Shown here one piece after another: positions 36,357 through 45,508 of a stretch of DNA of 64,000 nucleotides. The notes beneath the pieces were generated by a model. The model saw nothing but the letters and a program-made list of their open reading frames with translations. It did no database searches and had not been told where the DNA came from. The stretch lies in assembly GCA_963664465.2 (NCBI GenBank), contig CAXXSU010000006.1, forward strand, positions 248,001 through 312,000. The letters are read 5' to 3'. The stretch is from CAVOAK01 sp963664465 (lineage in GTDB: Bacteria; Pseudomonadota; Alphaproteobacteria; UBA8366; CAVOAK01). The stretch's first letter is position 1; every line of letters starts with the position of its first letter. Made by a program: the position numbers and the translations under genes.

Positions 36357-36839
36357 GAGGTGCTTTCCTTGGTGTATGCACTGCTACCGAGCAATTGCCG
36401 AACCGGAGTGATCTTCACTTTGCATCAGCAATGAGCTGTTCATTCGATTTATCGGGATCGCCTGCAATGGTCGGCCCCCGTTAAGTGGTCCGGATTGAAT
36501 TTTAGTGCATGACCGGTCTTTTTTCCATCGGACGATGGCTTCGGGGGCTGGCGGTCAGTACACCACGCCAAAAGGTCCGTGAGGGCCTTCTCGCTCTTCA
36601 TCGCCGTCTTGCCGGTAGGCGTGAAAAAGCCCACTGTCCCACTTTGGCGGATTCTTCACTCCCTCGGCGGGGCCGTTCGCCGGAAAGGCCATCTGGGACA
36701 ACCCTAACATCGGGCTGAACTCCGTGGGCACAAGCTTACCCAGACTCGTCCACTGATTAACGTATGGGGTCCGCTTTGGGTCAGGAGCAGACATTGACCG
36801 ATACCGCCAGCTATGTCCGCTTTCAGAGGTAAAGCAGAA
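36357..36839. other. Intergenic region, relics and a repeat
   Basis: No intact gene is supported. A minus-strand stretch (36449-36634) reads TGKTAMKSEKALTDLLAWCT without a recognisable family and may be debris. Copy 5 of the palindromic repeat ends at the IS1380 insertion point. Confidence 0.45.
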
Positions 36840-36840
36840 C
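36768..36840. repeat. TCCGC-type palindromic repeat, copy 5
   Basis: Two hairpins: GGTCCGCTTTGGGTC with AGGAGCAGACATT (36768-36795), and ATGTCCGCTTT with AAAGCAGAAC (36813-36840). The left IS1380 copy is inserted at its right edge. Confidence 0.7.
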
Positions 36841-36843
36841 TAG

Positions 36844-38441
36844 CCCGCATTATTCACGCTTGGCGGCCGATTTGAGCGAGGCGAGCGGTATCGGCCGGGT
36901 TGACGGCGGCTTTCGGGGCGGGTTTTCGTTACGGGTTGGAGATTGACGTTCGAGGTTCATCCGGCGGCACGCGCCGCTAGGATCAGGGGCCTTGTGCGGC
37001 GATGGAGGCGGCCATCGCGATCAGGGCGTTGCGATATGGGTAGGCCGAGGGCAGGGCGATCTTGATGCGAGTGTTGAGCTCCTCGATGCGCACGGCGATC
37101 TTGAGGAATGCCCGTCGTAGCGTCTCGAACGTCGCGGTGCGCCACGGCGAGCGGCGGGGCGCGGTCCGGCGCAACTGATGCAGCAGCCAATAGGCGGCGG
37201 TGTGCAGGAACAGCCGGAACTGGTTGGCTTCCCATCGGTGACACGAGGTGCGGTCGGATTTGGTGTAGAGCTTGTGCTCCTTGATCATGTTTTCCATCCG
37301 GCCACGGGCGCAATAGACCCTCTCGTAGAGCAATTTGGCGCGGCCCGGCAGGTTGGTGACGACGAAGCGGACATCCGTCCCCCTTGCGGTGGCCTCGACG
37401 CGGGCAACGACCTTGCGCTCGCGTGACCAGCTTTTGGCCTGGTAGCCGGTCTGGAAGAAACGGCGCACCTTGTCCTTGCCTGATTGCACCCGGCGCAGCG
37501 CCGCGTCCTCGCACCACGGCTGGCCGATCTCGCTCAGCCGGGCGTTGCCGGGAAGCCCGAGAATGTAGCCGTGGCCCTGATCCTCCAGCAGGTCCATGAC
37601 CTCGGGCGTGCCGTAATGGCCGTCGCCACGCACCGCGATCTCGACCCGGGGCCAATGGCGCCGGATGCGGCCGATGACGTGGCGCAAGACCCGCGCCGCC
37701 TCGTCACCAGATGGCCGCTTGCCCGGACGCAGCAGCGACAGCACCGGCTTGGCGGTCGCCGCGTCGAAGATGTGGATGGGCTGAAAGCAGTACTCGTCGT
37801 AATGGGCGTTGAACAGTGCCAGTTGCTGGCCGCCGTGGACGGCATCAGGGGTATCGTCAATGTCGAGCACGATGCGTTGGGGCACGCGCTCGAAGCTGTC
37901 GCAAAACAGATCGATCATCGTCAGCCCCATGCGCGCCAGTTCGCGCCATGATGGGGCGTTCTCGAGCCTGGACAAGGTCGGCTGCGACATCAGATCGCGA
38001 CCGCTCTCGGGCAGGCGACCACAGGCCAGCTTGAACGCCGGATCGAAGCGCAGCACGTCGAGGTCGTCGCAATCCTCGTATCCGCAGGCGATGGCGAACA
38101 TGCGCGCCCCGATCATGTCGGCGTATGAGTGGGTGGTGCTCGCTGGATCGCGCGCATCGGACAGGCAACCGGCTAGGCGCGCGGCAAGGCCGAGACGCTT
38201 CTCGATCTCGCGCAGCACCAGCACGCCGCCGTCCGACGACAGCCGGCCGCCGGCGAACCGGACGCACAGTTCCTTGTTCTCGACGGGTGACAGTCCGGGG
38301 AGATAGGCGGTAATCTCATCCATGGTGAGCCGGGTTTCCCTGTTGCCGTATGGTCTTGGCCAGACACCAGAATCATACGGAATCTCAACAGTTTAATCCA
38401 CGCTCACCACTTCTTTCACGCCGTGCCGTGAATAATCCGGG
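36844..38441 (-). mobile_element. IS1380-family insertion sequence, copy A
   Basis: 1598 bp bounded by CCCGCATTATTCACG (left) and the reverse complement CCCGGATTATTCACG (right). CTAG is found on both sides (36840-36843 and 38442-38445), a 4-bp target duplication. The encoded transposase is identical to that of copy B at 46931-48528, which is in the opposite orientation. Confidence 0.93.
36983..38323 (-). CDS. IS1380-family transposase, copy A
   Basis: A 446-aa DDE transposase starting MDEITAYLPGLSPVENKEL. Catalytic-type acidic residues occur in IVLDIDDTPDAVHG and VRGDGHYGTPEVM, and the C-terminal Glu region is RGRMENMIKEHKLYTKSD. Complete and identical at protein level to copy B, indicating recent transposition. 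Confidence 0.94.
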   Translation of the reverse strand: MDEITAYLPGLSPVENKELCVRFAGGRLSSDGGVLVLREIEKRLGLAARLAGCLSDARDPASTTHSYADMIGARMFAIACGYEDCDDLDVLRFDPAFKLACGRLPESGRDLMSQPTLSRLENAPSWRELARMGLTMIDLFCDSFERVPQRIVLDIDDTPDAVHGGQQLALFNAHYDEYCFQPIHIFDAATAKPVLSLLRPGKRPSGDEAARVLRHVIGRIRRHWPRVEIAVRGDGHYGTPEVMDLLEDQGHGYILGLPGNARLSEIGQPWCEDAALRRVQSGKDKVRRFFQTGYQAKSWSRERKVVARVEATARGTDVRFVVTNLPGRAKLLYERVYCARGRMENMIKEHKLYTKSDRTSCHRWEANQFRLFLHTAAYWLLHQLRRTAPRRSPWRTATFETLRRAFLKIAVRIEELNTRIKIALPSAYPYRNALIAMAASIAAQGP

Positions 38442-39083
38442 CTAGGTCAAGAGGGCTTGGGCACGTGCATCAGCCTCTTGCCAGTTTTTCAATAACCTCT
38501 GAACGATGATGCGCGTCAGAAACATTCCGAACCGAGGGTTCTGGTAAAACAGCTGGATCATCGCGTCGTTGCTGAGCGAGTAAAGCTCGCAGTCGGTTTC
38601 GCAGATAGCCGTGCAAGTGCGTCGATTATTGGGCGTGAAGGCCGCGATCTCGCCGAGCACATCCACCGCACCGCAACGCACGTCTATTTCGTCCAGCCGA
38701 ACGGTGCCAGACTTGATCACGATCATCCGATCTGGCGCGTCTTCTATCCGGAATAGGACAGATCCTGCAGCTTCTCGTTTCTCCTTCATGTAGGGAATCA
38801 GCGGATCGAGGTTGCTCGTTTGGCTGGCGGCCTCACGGATCTCGCGGATGAGCCTAATCATCTGGATCATCCTATAAACGTTCAGGGGCAACAACAAAGT
38901 ATGCAATATCAGCGTTGGGTAGCTGGAGACCAGAAGCCCGAAGGCCATGAATCCGACGTTGCCGGCAACGGCACCTATGCGCAGCGGGATCATGGTCTTC
39001 TGGTACAGGCCCCATACCGTCACGGCCCCCCCTAAATATCCGACCAAGTCGACGTAAGGTATGTTTTCCGCGAACGACATCAC
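38442..39083 (-). CDS. Membrane-anchored cyclic-nucleotide-binding-domain protein
   Basis: A 213-aa protein with three N-terminal hydrophobic segments (residues about 12-75) and a C-terminal cNMP-binding fold (about 90-205: GSVLFRIEDAPDRMIVIKSG, then VLGEIAAFTPNNRRTCTAI). The ligand-contacting Arg-Thr lies in NNRRTCT. It resembles small Popeye/CRP-like membrane regulators; the signal is unknown. The stop codon TAG is part of the CTAG target site of IS1380 copy A, so the element landed exactly at the gene end without changing the protein. Confidence 0.8.
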   Translation of the reverse strand: MMSFAENIPYVDLVGYLGGAVTVWGLYQKTMIPLRIGAVAGNVGFMAFGLLVSSYPTLILHTLLLPLNVYRMIQMIRLIREIREAASQTSNLDPLIPYMKEKREAAGSVLFRIEDAPDRMIVIKSGTVRLDEIDVRCGAVDVLGEIAAFTPNNRRTCTAICETDCELYSLSNDAMIQLFYQNPRFGMFLTRIIVQRLLKNWQEADARAQALLT

Positions 39084-39264
39084 CTTCCTCCTATTTGGAA
39101 AAGGATACCATGGATGGGCGAGGAATTATTATCGAGGTCGGGCCGCCGTCGCAGGTCGGTGTTCTCTTTCAGCTTTTGCCGCCATTGCGGCATTTATGAC
39201 ATGCCCACTTGTGAAAGAACTCCGACCATATGTGGCAGATGTATATATGTCCGCACTTGACGGC

Positions 39265-40484
39265 GATCTCAATGGGTCGACGCAACACTTTATCTTGAAC
39301 GAAGAGATGGAGTGTATGCAGATGACGCGAAGAAATGGTCGAGGGTTCAGTTCGGCAGAGAAGACGGAGCTTTGGGACCGCTGGCAACGCGGGGAGTCGT
39401 TGAAGGCGATTGGTCGGGTGTTTGGTAAGCCGTCGTCGTCGATTTATTTCCAACTATCGCCGCACGGCGGGATCCGGCCTTCGCCACGACGGCGCTCGCG
39501 GCTGGCGTTGAGCCTATGGGAACGCGAGGAGATCTCACGGGGGATCGTGGCCCGGCACTCGATCCGATCGATGGCGTTGTTGCTGAGCCGGTCGCCCTCG
39601 ACGGTGAGCCGGGAAGTTCGCCGCAATGGCGGTTATGATCAGTATCGTGCCGCGCTTGCCGATGACATGGCCTGGGCTCGAGCGCGACGCCCGAAGCGAT
39701 GTAAGCTGGCACTGAGTTCGGGGATGCGGCGGGTGGTGGCGATGAAGCTCGGGTTGAACTGGTCACCGGAGCAGATCGCCGGATGGCTCAAGCGAGCGCA
39801 TCCAGGAGCTGGGTCTTATCAGGTGTCTCACGAGACGATCTATCGCAGTTTGTTTGTTCAAGCCCGCGGTGTGCTTAAGAAGGAGCTGCTTCAGCATCTT
39901 CGATCGAAGCGTACGATCCGACGCTCGAAAGAGGCGCGCCGGAAAGGCGTTGGCCGGGGTCAAATCACGGACATGGTGTCGATCCGTGAGCGCCCGGCCT
40001 CGGTCGAAGATCGGGCGGTGCCGGGTCACTGGGAAGGTGATCTGTTGTCGGGATCGAAGAACAGCTACATCGCGACCCTGGTCGAACGTCAAACGCGTTA
40101 CGTGATGTTGGTAAAGGTTGCCAACAAGGAAACCCTGACAGTGGTATCCGCGCTCATCAGGCAGGCGAGGAAGCTGCCGACCGAGCTCTACAAGTCCCTG
40201 ACCTGGGACCGGGGCAAGGAACTCGCGGACCATCGCCGGTTCAGCCTGGCGACCGACATCGATGTCTACTTCTGTGATCCGCAAAGCCCGTGGCCGGGGT
40301 TCCAATGAGAACACTAATGGCCTGCTCAGACAGTACTTCCCCAAAGGCACCGACGTGTCGGTATACTCGCAGGCTCATCTGAACAAAGTGGCGCGTCTGC
40401 TCAACGAACGGCCACGCAAAACCTTGGGGTTTGAAACACCGGCAGAGAGATTCAACGCTTGTGTTGCATCGACCGGTTGAGATC
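39265..40484 (+). mobile_element. IS30-family insertion sequence
   Basis: About 1.22 kb with terminal inverted repeats: left GATCTCAATGGGTCGACGCA, right (reverse complement) GATCTCAACCGGTCGATGCA. It sits in the loop of the palindromic repeat; IS30 elements are known to favour palindromic targets. Its transposase is frameshifted. Confidence 0.85.
39316..40480 (+). pseudogene. IS30-family transposase, frameshifted
   Basis: The first part (MQMTRRNGRGFSSAEKTELW through VYFCDPQSPWP) contains the helix-turn-helix regions and the first catalytic Asp in HWEGDLLSGSKNSY. The frame breaks near 40291-40297, where CCGTGG-CC-GGGGTTCC replaces the expected PWQRGSNEN coding sequence, two bases short. The remaining part, GSNENTNGLLRQYFPKGTD with the catalytic Glu, continues in another frame to 40480. 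IS30 does not normally use frameshifting, so the copy is probably dead. Confidence 0.85.
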
Positions 40485-40742
40485 AGCCACCCAACGCGGA
40501 CATTGATCGGGCAGTGCCGCATTTTGCGTTGCACAAACTCCGCGCTATCTTGAGATCTAGGATCTGACTGGTTTGCATAGGTCAGCGGAATGTGGGATCG
40601 ACTTGGGACGCAGAACGTCGACCGTATGCCGGGATGGGTTTAACGTTGCGCAATGACCATCGGCGATGGTTGACCGGTTAGGCACACGAAAACTTCGGCG
40701 CGGCGCGCGACTCTGGCAAAGGGAGGATGACATGGCCAAAAA

Positions 40743-41741
40743 ATGAAAACGGACTGGGGTGTATCCGAGGAAGCAGCGCGTGTGCATCGCGAGGCCATCG
40801 TGTGGGACAACACGCTGCCAATTACCGCCGGAAACATAGCGGTAAACCGCGAAAAATATATGCCGCGCTTGAAAGCATCGGGTTACGACGTGGTCTCGTT
40901 AACTCTCGGCGGCGACCGTGACAAGATGCCGGAATCGATCACGAGGATAGCGAAGGAGCGAGCCTATTTTCTGGCGCGCGCCGACAAATTTGTGCTCGTC
41001 GAGACGGTGCAGGATATCGAGCGTGAAAAGCGTGAGGACAAGCTCGGTATCATTTTCCATTTCCAGGGCACCAACCCGGTCAACACCGACATCAACATGG
41101 TGGAGACGTACTATCAGCTCGGCATCCGCCACATGCTGATGGCATACAATCTACGCAACGCCGTCGGGGACGGCTGCAAGGAGCGCACCGACGCAGGCCT
41201 ATCGCGCTTCGGCGTGCAGCTGGTGGAGGAGATGAACCGTGTCGGCATGGTCGTTGATTGCACTCACACCGGCCACAAGACCAGCATGGAGGCGATGGAG
41301 GTTTCCAACGTACCTGTTGTGTTCAGCCACGCCAACCCGAAAGCGCTGAAGGAGCATCCCCGCAACATCGCCGACGACCAGATCAAGGCCTGTGCCAAAT
41401 CGGGCGGCGTGATCGGCGTCAATGGTGTAGGAATCTTCCTCGGCGACAACGACGGCTCGACGGAGAACCAAATCCGCCACGTGGACTACCTAGTCCAGAT
41501 GGTGGGTCCGGATCATGTGGGTTTCGCGCTTGACTGGGTGATTTACTCTGCAAGCAGCACACCGAGTGCATGGAACCCACCGGCGCCGGGCGACGTGCCG
41601 TGGCCTGATATCAAACACGTTGAACCAGAACAAATGCCGGCCTTCACCGAAGGCCTTCTGAAAAAGGGCTACGAGGAAACAGACGTCAGCAACATTCTCG
41701 GCGGCAATTGGCTAAGGATCGCCACGCAAGTCTGGAAATAG
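40743..41741 (+). CDS. M19-type dipeptidase family protein (1)
   Basis: A 332-aa membrane-dipeptidase-like (renal dipeptidase fold) protein. Recognisable parts are YYQLGIRHMLMAYNLRN, DAGLSRFGVQLVEEMNRVGM, VDCTHTGHKTSM and VVFSHANPKAL, with the two downstream His ligands. The N-terminal zinc motif His-x-Asp is replaced (VWDNTLPIT), and the bridging Glu region reads FHFQGTNP with Gln, deviations shared with its paralogue. The best Shine-Dalgarno (GGGAGG, 40721-40726) points to an ATG at 40732 that ends after MAKK; one more A in the A6 run 40738-40743 would fuse that start to this gene. As it stands, initiation at 40743 overlaps that stop by ATGA. Confidence 0.82.
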   Translation: MKTDWGVSEEAARVHREAIVWDNTLPITAGNIAVNREKYMPRLKASGYDVVSLTLGGDRDKMPESITRIAKERAYFLARADKFVLVETVQDIEREKREDKLGIIFHFQGTNPVNTDINMVETYYQLGIRHMLMAYNLRNAVGDGCKERTDAGLSRFGVQLVEEMNRVGMVVDCTHTGHKTSMEAMEVSNVPVVFSHANPKALKEHPRNIADDQIKACAKSGGVIGVNGVGIFLGDNDGSTENQIRHVDYLVQMVGPDHVGFALDWVIYSASSTPSAWNPPAPGDVPWPDIKHVEPEQMPAFTEGLLKKGYEETDVSNILGGNWLRIATQVWK

Positions 41742-41927
41742 CTACCCGTTACACACCCACCAACGGACGGCGGCACTGACCGAGAGTACAGCCGGCTTCT
41801 TTTGCAATGCAGCTGCCCAACAGCTGCGAGCGACTGAACACGCTGCCTCAGGCGAGCGTATAGAGGATGAAGGCGTTTAGGTTCAATTACTATGGGCCTC
41901 ACCCTTGAAACGAATGTTTTACGTCCG

Positions 41928-41998
41928 CTGCTGGCTATGAGCGGACTATCTTCCTGAGCTGGGATATCGTCCGCTCCTGACCTAAAGCGGACGTATGA
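41928..41998. repeat. TCCGC-type palindromic repeat, copy 7
   Basis: Two hairpins: ACGTCCGCTGCTGGC with TATGAGCGGACTAT, and ATCGTCCGCTCCTG with AAAGCGGACGTAT. It occupies the space between the two convergent dipeptidase genes, which otherwise (41742-42041) holds nothing recognisable. Confidence 0.75.
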
Positions 41999-42041
41999 GG
42001 TCTCAAGTCGCGTCGTGTCGCTCAAGGAGACGCTTGCCGAG

Positions 42042-43145
42042 TCATTTCCACACCTGCCTGGCGACCCGCATGATGTTCTCGCCGAGAATGCCGCGCACTT
42101 CGGTCTCGCTGAAACCGTGCTTGAGCAACTGCTCGGTCAGTTCCGGGAAGTCCTGGGGTCCGACATAGTAGCAATCGTCCCAGTCGGGTCCCACGGTCTT
42201 GCCGCCAGACGCCTTCAGGTATGCCGTCAGATGCACGTCCATCGGATTGAAGCGCGCCATCTGGTTCGCGGGCCGGTTGGGGATCGAAGGGTCCGGCAGC
42301 GTGCCCGTGCGCTGCTCGAACTCGCCGCGCTCCCCTCGTACATCGGCGACGTAGTCCGTACCGATCCCGACACACTCAGGACCGACGAGTTCCGCCACAT
42401 AGGCCATGTGTTTGACCATCATTCCGATCAGGTCGTTATCCATGCCAAGAAAGATGTCGACGCCGTTGACGCAGATCACGCCGCCGGACTTTGCACAGGC
42501 CTTGATCTGGTCGTCTTTGATGTTGCGCGGAATGTCCCAGAGAGCGGATGCGTTGGAGTGCGAAAAGATGACGGGCTCCGTTGAAACCTCGAACATGTCC
42601 ATGGTCGTTCGATGACCGGTGTGGGTGGCATCGACGATCATGCCGACGCGGTTCATCTCCTCGACCAGCGCGACGCCGAACCGGCTTAGGCCGTCGTCGG
42701 TTCGTTCCGTGCAGCCATCCCCCACTAGGTTCTTGCAGTTATACGCCATCAGCATGTGGCGAATGCCGAGTGCGTGGTAGGTCTCCACCAAATTGAGGTC
42801 GCCCTCGATGGGCCCCGTGCCCTGGAAGTGGAAGACAATCGCGAGCTTGCCGTCGTGTTTTGCCGTTTCTACGTCGTCAAAGCTGTTCACGAGGACGAAC
42901 TTATCGGGGTTGGCGAGGAAGTACGCGCGTTCATGGGCGATCGCCACGACCGCTTCTTCCAATCCCTGCCAGTCGCCGGCGATCGTGAGCGATGCCAGGG
43001 TGATACCGTGCGCGGCAGCGCGTTCGAGCGTACCGAGCTTTGCGTCCAAATTGCGTTCGCGCCCGCCCCAAGGCAACGTCATGTCCCATACATCTGCGTC
43101 ACCGTGCAGGTGTGCGGCTTCCGTCGACACGTTCCAATCGGTCAT
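42042..43145 (-). CDS. M19-type dipeptidase family protein (2)
   Basis: A 367-aa paralogue of the gene at 40743, convergent with it. It shares FHFQGTGP, YHALGIRHMLMAYNCKN, DDGLSRFGVALVEEMNRVGM, VDATHTGHRTTMD and VIFSHSNASAL. As in the paralogue, the N-terminal zinc motif is absent (VWDMTLPWG) and the bridging Glu is Gln. A C-terminal insertion of about 35 residues (VRGERGEFEQRTGTL onward) distinguishes it. It may hydrolyse dipeptides, but metal binding must differ from renal dipeptidase. Substrate unknown. Confidence 0.83.
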   Translation of the reverse strand: MTDWNVSTEAAHLHGDADVWDMTLPWGGRERNLDAKLGTLERAAAHGITLASLTIAGDWQGLEEAVVAIAHERAYFLANPDKFVLVNSFDDVETAKHDGKLAIVFHFQGTGPIEGDLNLVETYHALGIRHMLMAYNCKNLVGDGCTERTDDGLSRFGVALVEEMNRVGMIVDATHTGHRTTMDMFEVSTEPVIFSHSNASALWDIPRNIKDDQIKACAKSGGVICVNGVDIFLGMDNDLIGMMVKHMAYVAELVGPECVGIGTDYVADVRGERGEFEQRTGTLPDPSIPNRPANQMARFNPMDVHLTAYLKASGGKTVGPDWDDCYYVGPQDFPELTEQLLKHGFSETEVRGILGENIMRVARQVWK

Positions 43146-43463
43146 AGGGTCCTCCCTTGCCTCACAATCGGTCGGGCTTCGCCGGGAGTAGCCGCAGACT
43201 AGTTTCGCAGGCGTTGCGCGCTATTGAGGCGGCCCGTTTTGGGCGGTGTGCGGCCAGTCGATGCCAGCGGAACACCACCTGCCTCGGAGTGTAGCACAGC
43301 GGCGTATGACAAGGTTAATTCGCCCGCGAAGTCCAAATGCCGGGCGCAACATACGTAGCTCGGTTGGCAGCCGCCTTCGCGGCTTCAGCCCGGCTCTGGC
43401 TGAATTCAGCAGCGTAGCAGGGCAGCCGATTGTCGCCCTCGGCGCCAATTTGGACGTTAGCCG
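43146..43463. other. Intergenic region without recognisable features
   Basis: 318 bp between the dipeptidase gene and the VanA-like gene. No gene, repeat or RNA could be supported; it should contain the dipeptidase promoter. Confidence 0.4.
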
Positions 43464-44504
43464 TTATTCGGCGGCGGCGGCGATCTCTTGCTCGAGCGCG
43501 ATTAGCTTGTCCAGGACCCGGCGAAAGCGGAAGGGCGCCGCATCGATGGCCAAATCGATATTGGGCGTTGCTTTATTCCTCATGCCCTTGTAGACGGCGT
43601 TCAAGACTTCGAGGTCCTCTTCGAACGCAGCCCGCGCACCCTCTGCGGCCATCTGGTTGAGCTTTTCGTTGTCTGGGTGCTTATTGCGGTGAAGCATCCA
43701 GTGATAGCGGGTCGCGTGTTCGTCGATCGGCGTCAAGAAGTGATAGGCCACCTCGATTGACGCATCGTCAGGTAACTCCTTGCCAACACCGCCTGTGCCC
43801 GCCGGCGTGAAGATCGACTTATTCAGTGCATATGAGGGGAAACACACTTCGTAATACTGCAGCCGGTCGCACTTGCCGTCGAAGTCAAAGACCTTGCCGT
43901 AGAGTGGCGGTGGATCCTGATCCATGATCCAGCGTTGAACCACAGCGCCTTCCTCGGTCACCTTGATGTTGAGCCGCTCGTCCTCCGTGCCGGCGCCCGC
44001 GAACGAGGTGCGGTGCACCCAGGCCACATGGGAGGGATCAAGCAGGTTGTCCGTCAGGTACAGATAGTTGCAGTCGCAAGTCATCGCGTCGCCGCCGACC
44101 AGCTTCCAGGCGGGGTTGTCGGCATTCTCGATCTGGAGGATCTTGCTTTCGTCCGCCAGCGCCGGATCGCCCGTCCAGATCCACACCAGTCCCCACTTGT
44201 CGGCAACCGGGTAGCTGCGCACCCGCGCTCCCTGCGGGATCTGGCCCTCCTGGGTCGGCGAGGCAACACAAGCCCCCGAACAGTCGAATGTCAGCCCGTG
44301 GTAGCCGCATTCCACGGTGTCGTCGATAATCCGGCCCATGGAAAGCGGCAGCTTGCGATGCGGGCAGGCGTCTTCGAGCGCGACCGGTGCGCCCGATACC
44401 GTGCGATAGAAGACGATATCCTCGTCAAGTATCTTGAGATGCTTCAGCGACCGGTCGATTTCCCGACTGGTGGCCGCTACGTACCAGGTGTTGCGTAAAT
44501 ACAT
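43464..44504 (-). CDS. VanA-like Rieske oxygenase
   Basis: A 346-aa Rieske non-heme iron oxygenase of the vanillate O-demethylase group: MYLRNTWYVAATSREI at the start, Rieske ligands in EDACPHRKLPLS and VECGYHGLTF, and mononuclear-iron ligands in DNLLDPSHVAWVHRTSF. This clade typically O- or N-demethylates aromatic methyl ethers or related compounds. No ferredoxin-reductase (VanB) gene is adjacent. It is clearly distinct from the pair at 2-4.8 kb. Confidence 0.87.
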   Translation of the reverse strand: MYLRNTWYVAATSREIDRSLKHLKILDEDIVFYRTVSGAPVALEDACPHRKLPLSMGRIIDDTVECGYHGLTFDCSGACVASPTQEGQIPQGARVRSYPVADKWGLVWIWTGDPALADESKILQIENADNPAWKLVGGDAMTCDCNYLYLTDNLLDPSHVAWVHRTSFAGAGTEDERLNIKVTEEGAVVQRWIMDQDPPPLYGKVFDFDGKCDRLQYYEVCFPSYALNKSIFTPAGTGGVGKELPDDASIEVAYHFLTPIDEHATRYHWMLHRNKHPDNEKLNQMAAEGARAAFEEDLEVLNAVYKGMRNKATPNIDLAIDAAPFRFRRVLDKLIALEQEIAAAAE

Positions 44505-44848
44505 GGCTTTCGAGTCCGTTGAATTGCCGAATAGGTAGCCTCCCCAGACGTCCCGTTATTCTTGGCGCGCACACTATCGCTAGTGAACGATTAGTGTCTA
44601 TGGCAGCACCGCGTGCCGGCTGCGGCAGACCGTCGCAGGAGCTCATCAAGGGATGCATCCTGAGCGGCCGCGCGCGCGTCTCCGAAGATCTTTTCTGGTG
44701 CACGAATTCGCGCGTTATGAGGAGCTTGAGAAAAGAACGTCAAGGCATATCGTTGGTTCCGGCCCGCCGTCGTGGGGCGGACCGGAGCGCAACAAGACTA
44801 GTCAACGCCAACTTGGTGTCGAAATTGGGCGTTGGTAGGCGTGGCCGA
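44505..44848. other. Intergenic region without recognisable features
   Basis: 344 bp between the VanA-like gene and the peroxiredoxin stop. I see no gene or repeat; it should hold the promoter of the oxygenase gene. Confidence 0.4.
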
Positions 44849-45508
44849 TTACTTCGGTTGTGGCACGATCCGCAGATACGGCTTCGGCGCCTTCCAACCG
44901 TCCGGGTATTTCTCCTTGGCCTGCTCGTCGGACACGGCGGGTACGATGATGACATCCTCGCCCTGCTTCCAGTTGACGGGCGTCGCGACCTGGTGTTTGG
45001 CCGTCAGTTGGCACGAATCCAGGAGGCGCAAGACCTCATCGAAGTTTCTGCCCGTGCTCATCGGGTAGGTCAGCATCGCCTTGACCTTCTTGTCCGGACC
45101 GATGACGAACACCGAGCGCACCGTCGCATTGTCGGCAGCCGTTCGGCCCTCGGACGAGTCTCCGGCACCGGCCGGAAGCATGTCATAGAGTGTTGCCACC
45201 TTAAGCTCCGGGTCACCGACCAACGGAAAATTAACGGCATGCCCTTGGGTTTCCTCGATGTCCTTGGACCACTCCGCGTGATTTGTGACCGGGTCCACGC
45301 TCAGGCCCAAGATCTTGCAGTCGCGTTTTTCGAAGTCCGGCTTCAGCCCTGCCATATAGCCGAGCTCGGTCGTGCAGACCGGTGTGAAGTCTTTCGGATG
45401 CGAAAACAGAATCGCCCAGCCGTCACCAACCCATTCATGGAAGTTGATGGATCCTTGCGTCGTCTCGGTGGTGAAGTCGGGGGCTTCGTCGTTAATTCTA
45501 AGTGCCAT
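44849..45508 (-). CDS. 1-Cys peroxiredoxin (Prx6 type)
   Basis: A 219-aa peroxiredoxin. The peroxidatic Cys is C45 in HPKDFTPVCTTELG; LGLSVDPVTNHAEW and SVFVIGPDKKVKAMLTYP are typical of the Prx6 group, as is the long C-terminal extension ending VIIVPAVSDEQAKEKYPDGW. It reduces hydrogen peroxide and organic peroxides. It is monocistronic; the region upstream carries TATTATTGTTTTGG but no clear OxyR-type site. Confidence 0.93.
   Translation of the reverse strand: MALRINDEAPDFTTETTQGSINFHEWVGDGWAILFSHPKDFTPVCTTELGYMAGLKPDFEKRDCKILGLSVDPVTNHAEWSKDIEETQGHAVNFPLVGDPELKVATLYDMLPAGAGDSSEGRTAADNATVRSVFVIGPDKKVKAMLTYPMSTGRNFDEVLRLLDSCQLTAKHQVATPVNWKQGEDVIIVPAVSDEQAKEKYPDGWKAPKPYLRIVPQPK

Larger units (their letters stand above)
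39247..40503. repeat. TCCGC-type palindromic repeat, copy 6, split by IS30
   Basis: The left arm ATGTCCGC (39247-39254) and the right arm GCGGACAT (40496-40503) are perfect complements separated by the IS30 element. Without the element the loop would be about 21 bases, as in other copies. Confidence 0.75.

Noticed and set aside
40285..40310. Programmed frameshift in the IS30 transposase
   Set aside because: IS30 transposases are normally one frame, no slippery heptamer is present, and the site lacks two bases relative to the expected coding sequence.
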